Assembly: GCF_900090325.1 (NCBI RefSeq)
Contig: NZ_FMHW01000002.1
Coordinates: forward strand, 6,573,001 to 6,637,000
Direction: 5' to 3'
Origin: Micromonospora pallida
Lineage (GTDB): Bacteria; Actinomycetota; Actinomycetes; Mycobacteriales; Micromonosporaceae
Length of the DNA stretch: 64,000 nucleotides
The notes beneath the pieces are model-generated. The model was not told where the DNA came from. It did not search any database and saw nothing but the letters and a program-made list of their open reading frames with translations. This document shows, piece by piece, positions 62,634 to 64,000 of the stretch (position 1 is its first letter; every line of letters starts with the position of its first letter). The position numbers and the translations under genes are program-made.

Positions 62634-62948
62634 ATGGCCAACGCCGCGCCGATCTTCTTCCTCGATGTCCGCTCCGTGATCGAGCTGATCCTGCTCGTCT
62701 TCGCGCTGATCGTGCAGGGCGTCGCGCTGGTGCACGCCATCACCCAGCGCGCCGACGCGTTCCCCGCGATCGGGACCCTGCCCAAGGGCGGGTGGATCGC
62801 CATCCTGGCGGTCTGCCTGGCGCTCACCCTGCTCGGATTCGGCCCGATCAGCCTGTTCGGACTGATCGGCATCGCCGCCGGGCTCATCTACCTGCTCGAC
62901 GTCCGGACGGGGCTGCGTGACCTCTCCGACGGCAAGGGTTTCTGGTGA
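62634..62948 (+). CDS. DUF2516 membrane protein (Rv0476-like)
   Basis: A 104-residue protein with three hydrophobic helices (VIELILLVFALIVQGVALVHAI, WIAILAVCLALTLLGFG and LFGLIGIAAGLIYLLDV). The C-terminal VRTGLRDLSDGKGFW is a conserved tail. TAAGCT (62621-62626) is 7 nt before the ATG, so it has a leaderless promoter of its own. The stop overlaps the next start (GTGA). Confidence 0.88.
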   Translation: MANAAPIFFLDVRSVIELILLVFALIVQGVALVHAITQRADAFPAIGTLPKGGWIAILAVCLALTLLGFGPISLFGLIGIAAGLIYLLDVRTGLRDLSDGKGFW

Positions 62949-63831
62949 GAGATTTCCGCTGGCCACCGCCGCCCGACGGCGGGCCACGGACGTGGGGACC
63001 GGGCCCGGGCGCGCCGCGTACCGGTCGTCCGGCCCTGCCGGAGCCGGAGACCGAGCTGGTCGCCACCCCGCACGGCGTCCGGCTGGAACGGCTGGTGACC
63101 GGGGCGGGCGACCGGACCACCGTGTTCGCGCACGGGCTCGCCAACGGCATCGCCACCACCCGACCGTTCGGCAGCGCGGTCGCCGGTCGCCGGGTCTTCT
63201 TCCAGTTCCGGGGGCACGGCCGCTCCGACACGCCCCCGGGCCGTGGAACTACCTCGACCTCGCCCGTGACCTGCGGGCGGTCGCCGACCTCAGTGGGGCG
63301 ACCCAGGCCTTCGGGGCGAGCCTGGGCGCCGGGGCGCTCTGCCGGCTGCTGGTGGAGAGCCCGGAACGCTTCGAGCGGCTGGTCTTCTTCCTGCCGGCGG
63401 TGCTGGACCGGCCCCGGGACACCCGCGCCCGCCAGTGGTTGGCCGAGCTGCTGGCCGCCGTCGAGAGCGGGGAGGCGTCGGCCGTGGCGGACGTCGTCTC
63501 GGTCGAGCTGCCGCCGGCCGTCCGCAACACCCCGGCCGGCTGGGCGTACCTGCGGCAGCGGCTGGACCACCTGCTCCGGGACGGACTCGCGGCCGAGCTG
63601 GCCGGGCTGCTGGAACAGGCTCCGCTGCGGGACGCCCGGGCACTCGAAACGGTCACCGCGCCCGCCCTGGTGATCGGCTGCGCCGGTGACGACCGACACC
63701 CGGTCGAGGTCGCCGAGACGCTGGCCGGCGTGTTGCCCCAGGCCACCCTGCACGTGTACGACCGGCCGGGCGTTCTCTGGACCGACCGCGCCGACCTCCG
63801 GGACCGGATCTCGACCTTCCTCAACGACTGA
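62945..63831 (+). pseudogene. Alpha/beta hydrolase gene with one frameshift
   Basis: From the GTG at 62945 one frame gives ELVATPHGVRLERLV, FAHGLANGIATTRPFG and RVFFQFRGHGRSDTPPG. Near 63240 the protein continues in another frame as PWNYLDLARDLRAVADLSG, AFGASLGAGALCRLL (nucleophile elbow G-A-S-L-G) and DRHPVEVAETLAG to FLND at 63831. Adding one C in GGGCCGTGG would restore a single 296-residue hydrolase. Such a C-run slip may be a sequencing error, so the gene may be intact in the organism. Confidence 0.82.
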
Positions 63832-63907
63832 TCGCTTTCCACGAGCGATCGCCTTCCCGCGAGCGATTGCCTTCCCACGAGCGATCTGCTTTCCGTCGGC
63901 GATCGGC
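63830..63907. repeat. 18-bp tandem repeat, about four units
   Basis: Units of the form GCGATYGCCTTCCCACGA start at 63845, 63863 and 63881, with a partial first unit overlapping the hydrolase stop at 63830 and a final GCGATCGGC. The units differ at two to five positions. Confidence 0.82.
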
Positions 63908-63919
63908 GCGGAAAAGCTG

Positions 63920-63935
63920 ACCTGACGTGTCAGGT
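63920..63935. promoter_or_regulatory. Palindromic operator upstream of the SDR gene
   Basis: ACCTGACGTGTCAGGT, a perfect 16-bp palindrome, 20 bp before the SDR start. The ACCTGAC half-site suits a TetR- or MarR-type dimer. Confidence 0.6.
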
Positions 63936-63955
63936 AACGCTGGCAGGGTCGGGGC

Positions 63956-64000
63956 ATGACGACAAAACCACTGACCGGGAAGATTGCGTTGGTCGCCGGG
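63956..64000 (+). CDS. SDR-family oxidoreductase (3' end outside window)
   Basis: Only the first 15 codons are inside the window: MTTKPLTGKIALVAG. This is the usual beginning of a short-chain dehydrogenase, just before the T-G-x-x-x-G-I-G cofactor loop. A palindromic operator lies 20 bp upstream. The rest of the gene and its substrate cannot be seen. Confidence 0.65.
   Translation, partial: MTTKPLTGKIALVAG

Overview
The window is about 70% G+C, carries GTG and TTG starts, and encodes mycothiol synthase (MshD), a GlnR-type regulator, a CysA2/SseC pair and an HBHA-like protein. Together these point to a high-GC actinomycete, most likely Micromonosporaceae (Micromonospora or close relative). 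This is inferred from protein content and intergenic repeat style; no rRNA or tRNA was found for confirmation.

Layout. 1-3.6 kb: GNAT proteins around paaN. 3.8-4.6 kb: a cold-shock gene and a decayed remnant. 4.7-6.7 kb: a divergent MFS exporter/MarR pair. 7.0-8.9 kb: a groEL without groES behind two CIRCE operators. 9-20.5 kb: housekeeping and membrane genes, including a subtilase fused to a long membrane domain, glycerol-3-phosphate and glycolate/lactate-type dehydrogenases, a FUSC exporter and a PrsW protease. 20.6-26.2 kb: a GroES-like protein, AI-2E permease, DinG-type helicase, DUF402 protein and ECF41 sigma factor. 26.3-41 kb: a phosphate region (PPK2, DUF47-Pit, PhoU, PstSCAB) interrupted by NUDIX, oxidoreductase, cell-wall-binding and DHFR-like genes. 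41-48 kb: mshD, a polysaccharide deacetylase, glnR, two envelope proteins and the cysteine-leader/cysA2/sseC operon; this order resembles the phosphate-GlnR-CysA segment of other actinomycetes. 48-50.8 kb: an accessory patch with a small DivIVA-type gene pair, a mini GntR regulator, a TetR fragment, a small secreted protein and a broken DUF1152 gene. 51-58 kb: a glycogen-debranching-like enzyme, SCP2 and DsrE proteins, nitrobindin, class IV aminotransferase, Fur-family regulator and YgfZ. 58-64 kb: BKACE, a frameshifted asparaginase, hydrolases, an XRE-HBHA-DUF2516 row matching Rv0474-Rv0476 of M. tuberculosis, and the start of an SDR gene.

How the genes work together. Two 11-nt-phased PHO-box-like repeats lie before the Pit and Pst operons, suggesting one PhoP regulon for both uptake systems, with PPK2 storing or mobilising polyphosphate. 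A perfect hairpin between pstS and pstC probably raises binding protein over permease. Sulfur assimilation genes sit behind a Cys-rich leader peptide typical of a translation-coupled attenuator. Many genes have TANNNT 6-8 nt before the start codon and no ribosome binding site, so leaderless transcription looks common.

Most unusual signals: a dispersed hairpin family with a conserved loop (five copies), a second two-copy hairpin family, the DivIVA/GntR mini-module with its duplicated 21-nt motif, the membrane-fused subtilase, and three genes each broken by one-base slips, mostly near G/C runs, which may be sequencing errors. No CRISPR array, complete insertion sequence, rRNA or tRNA was seen.
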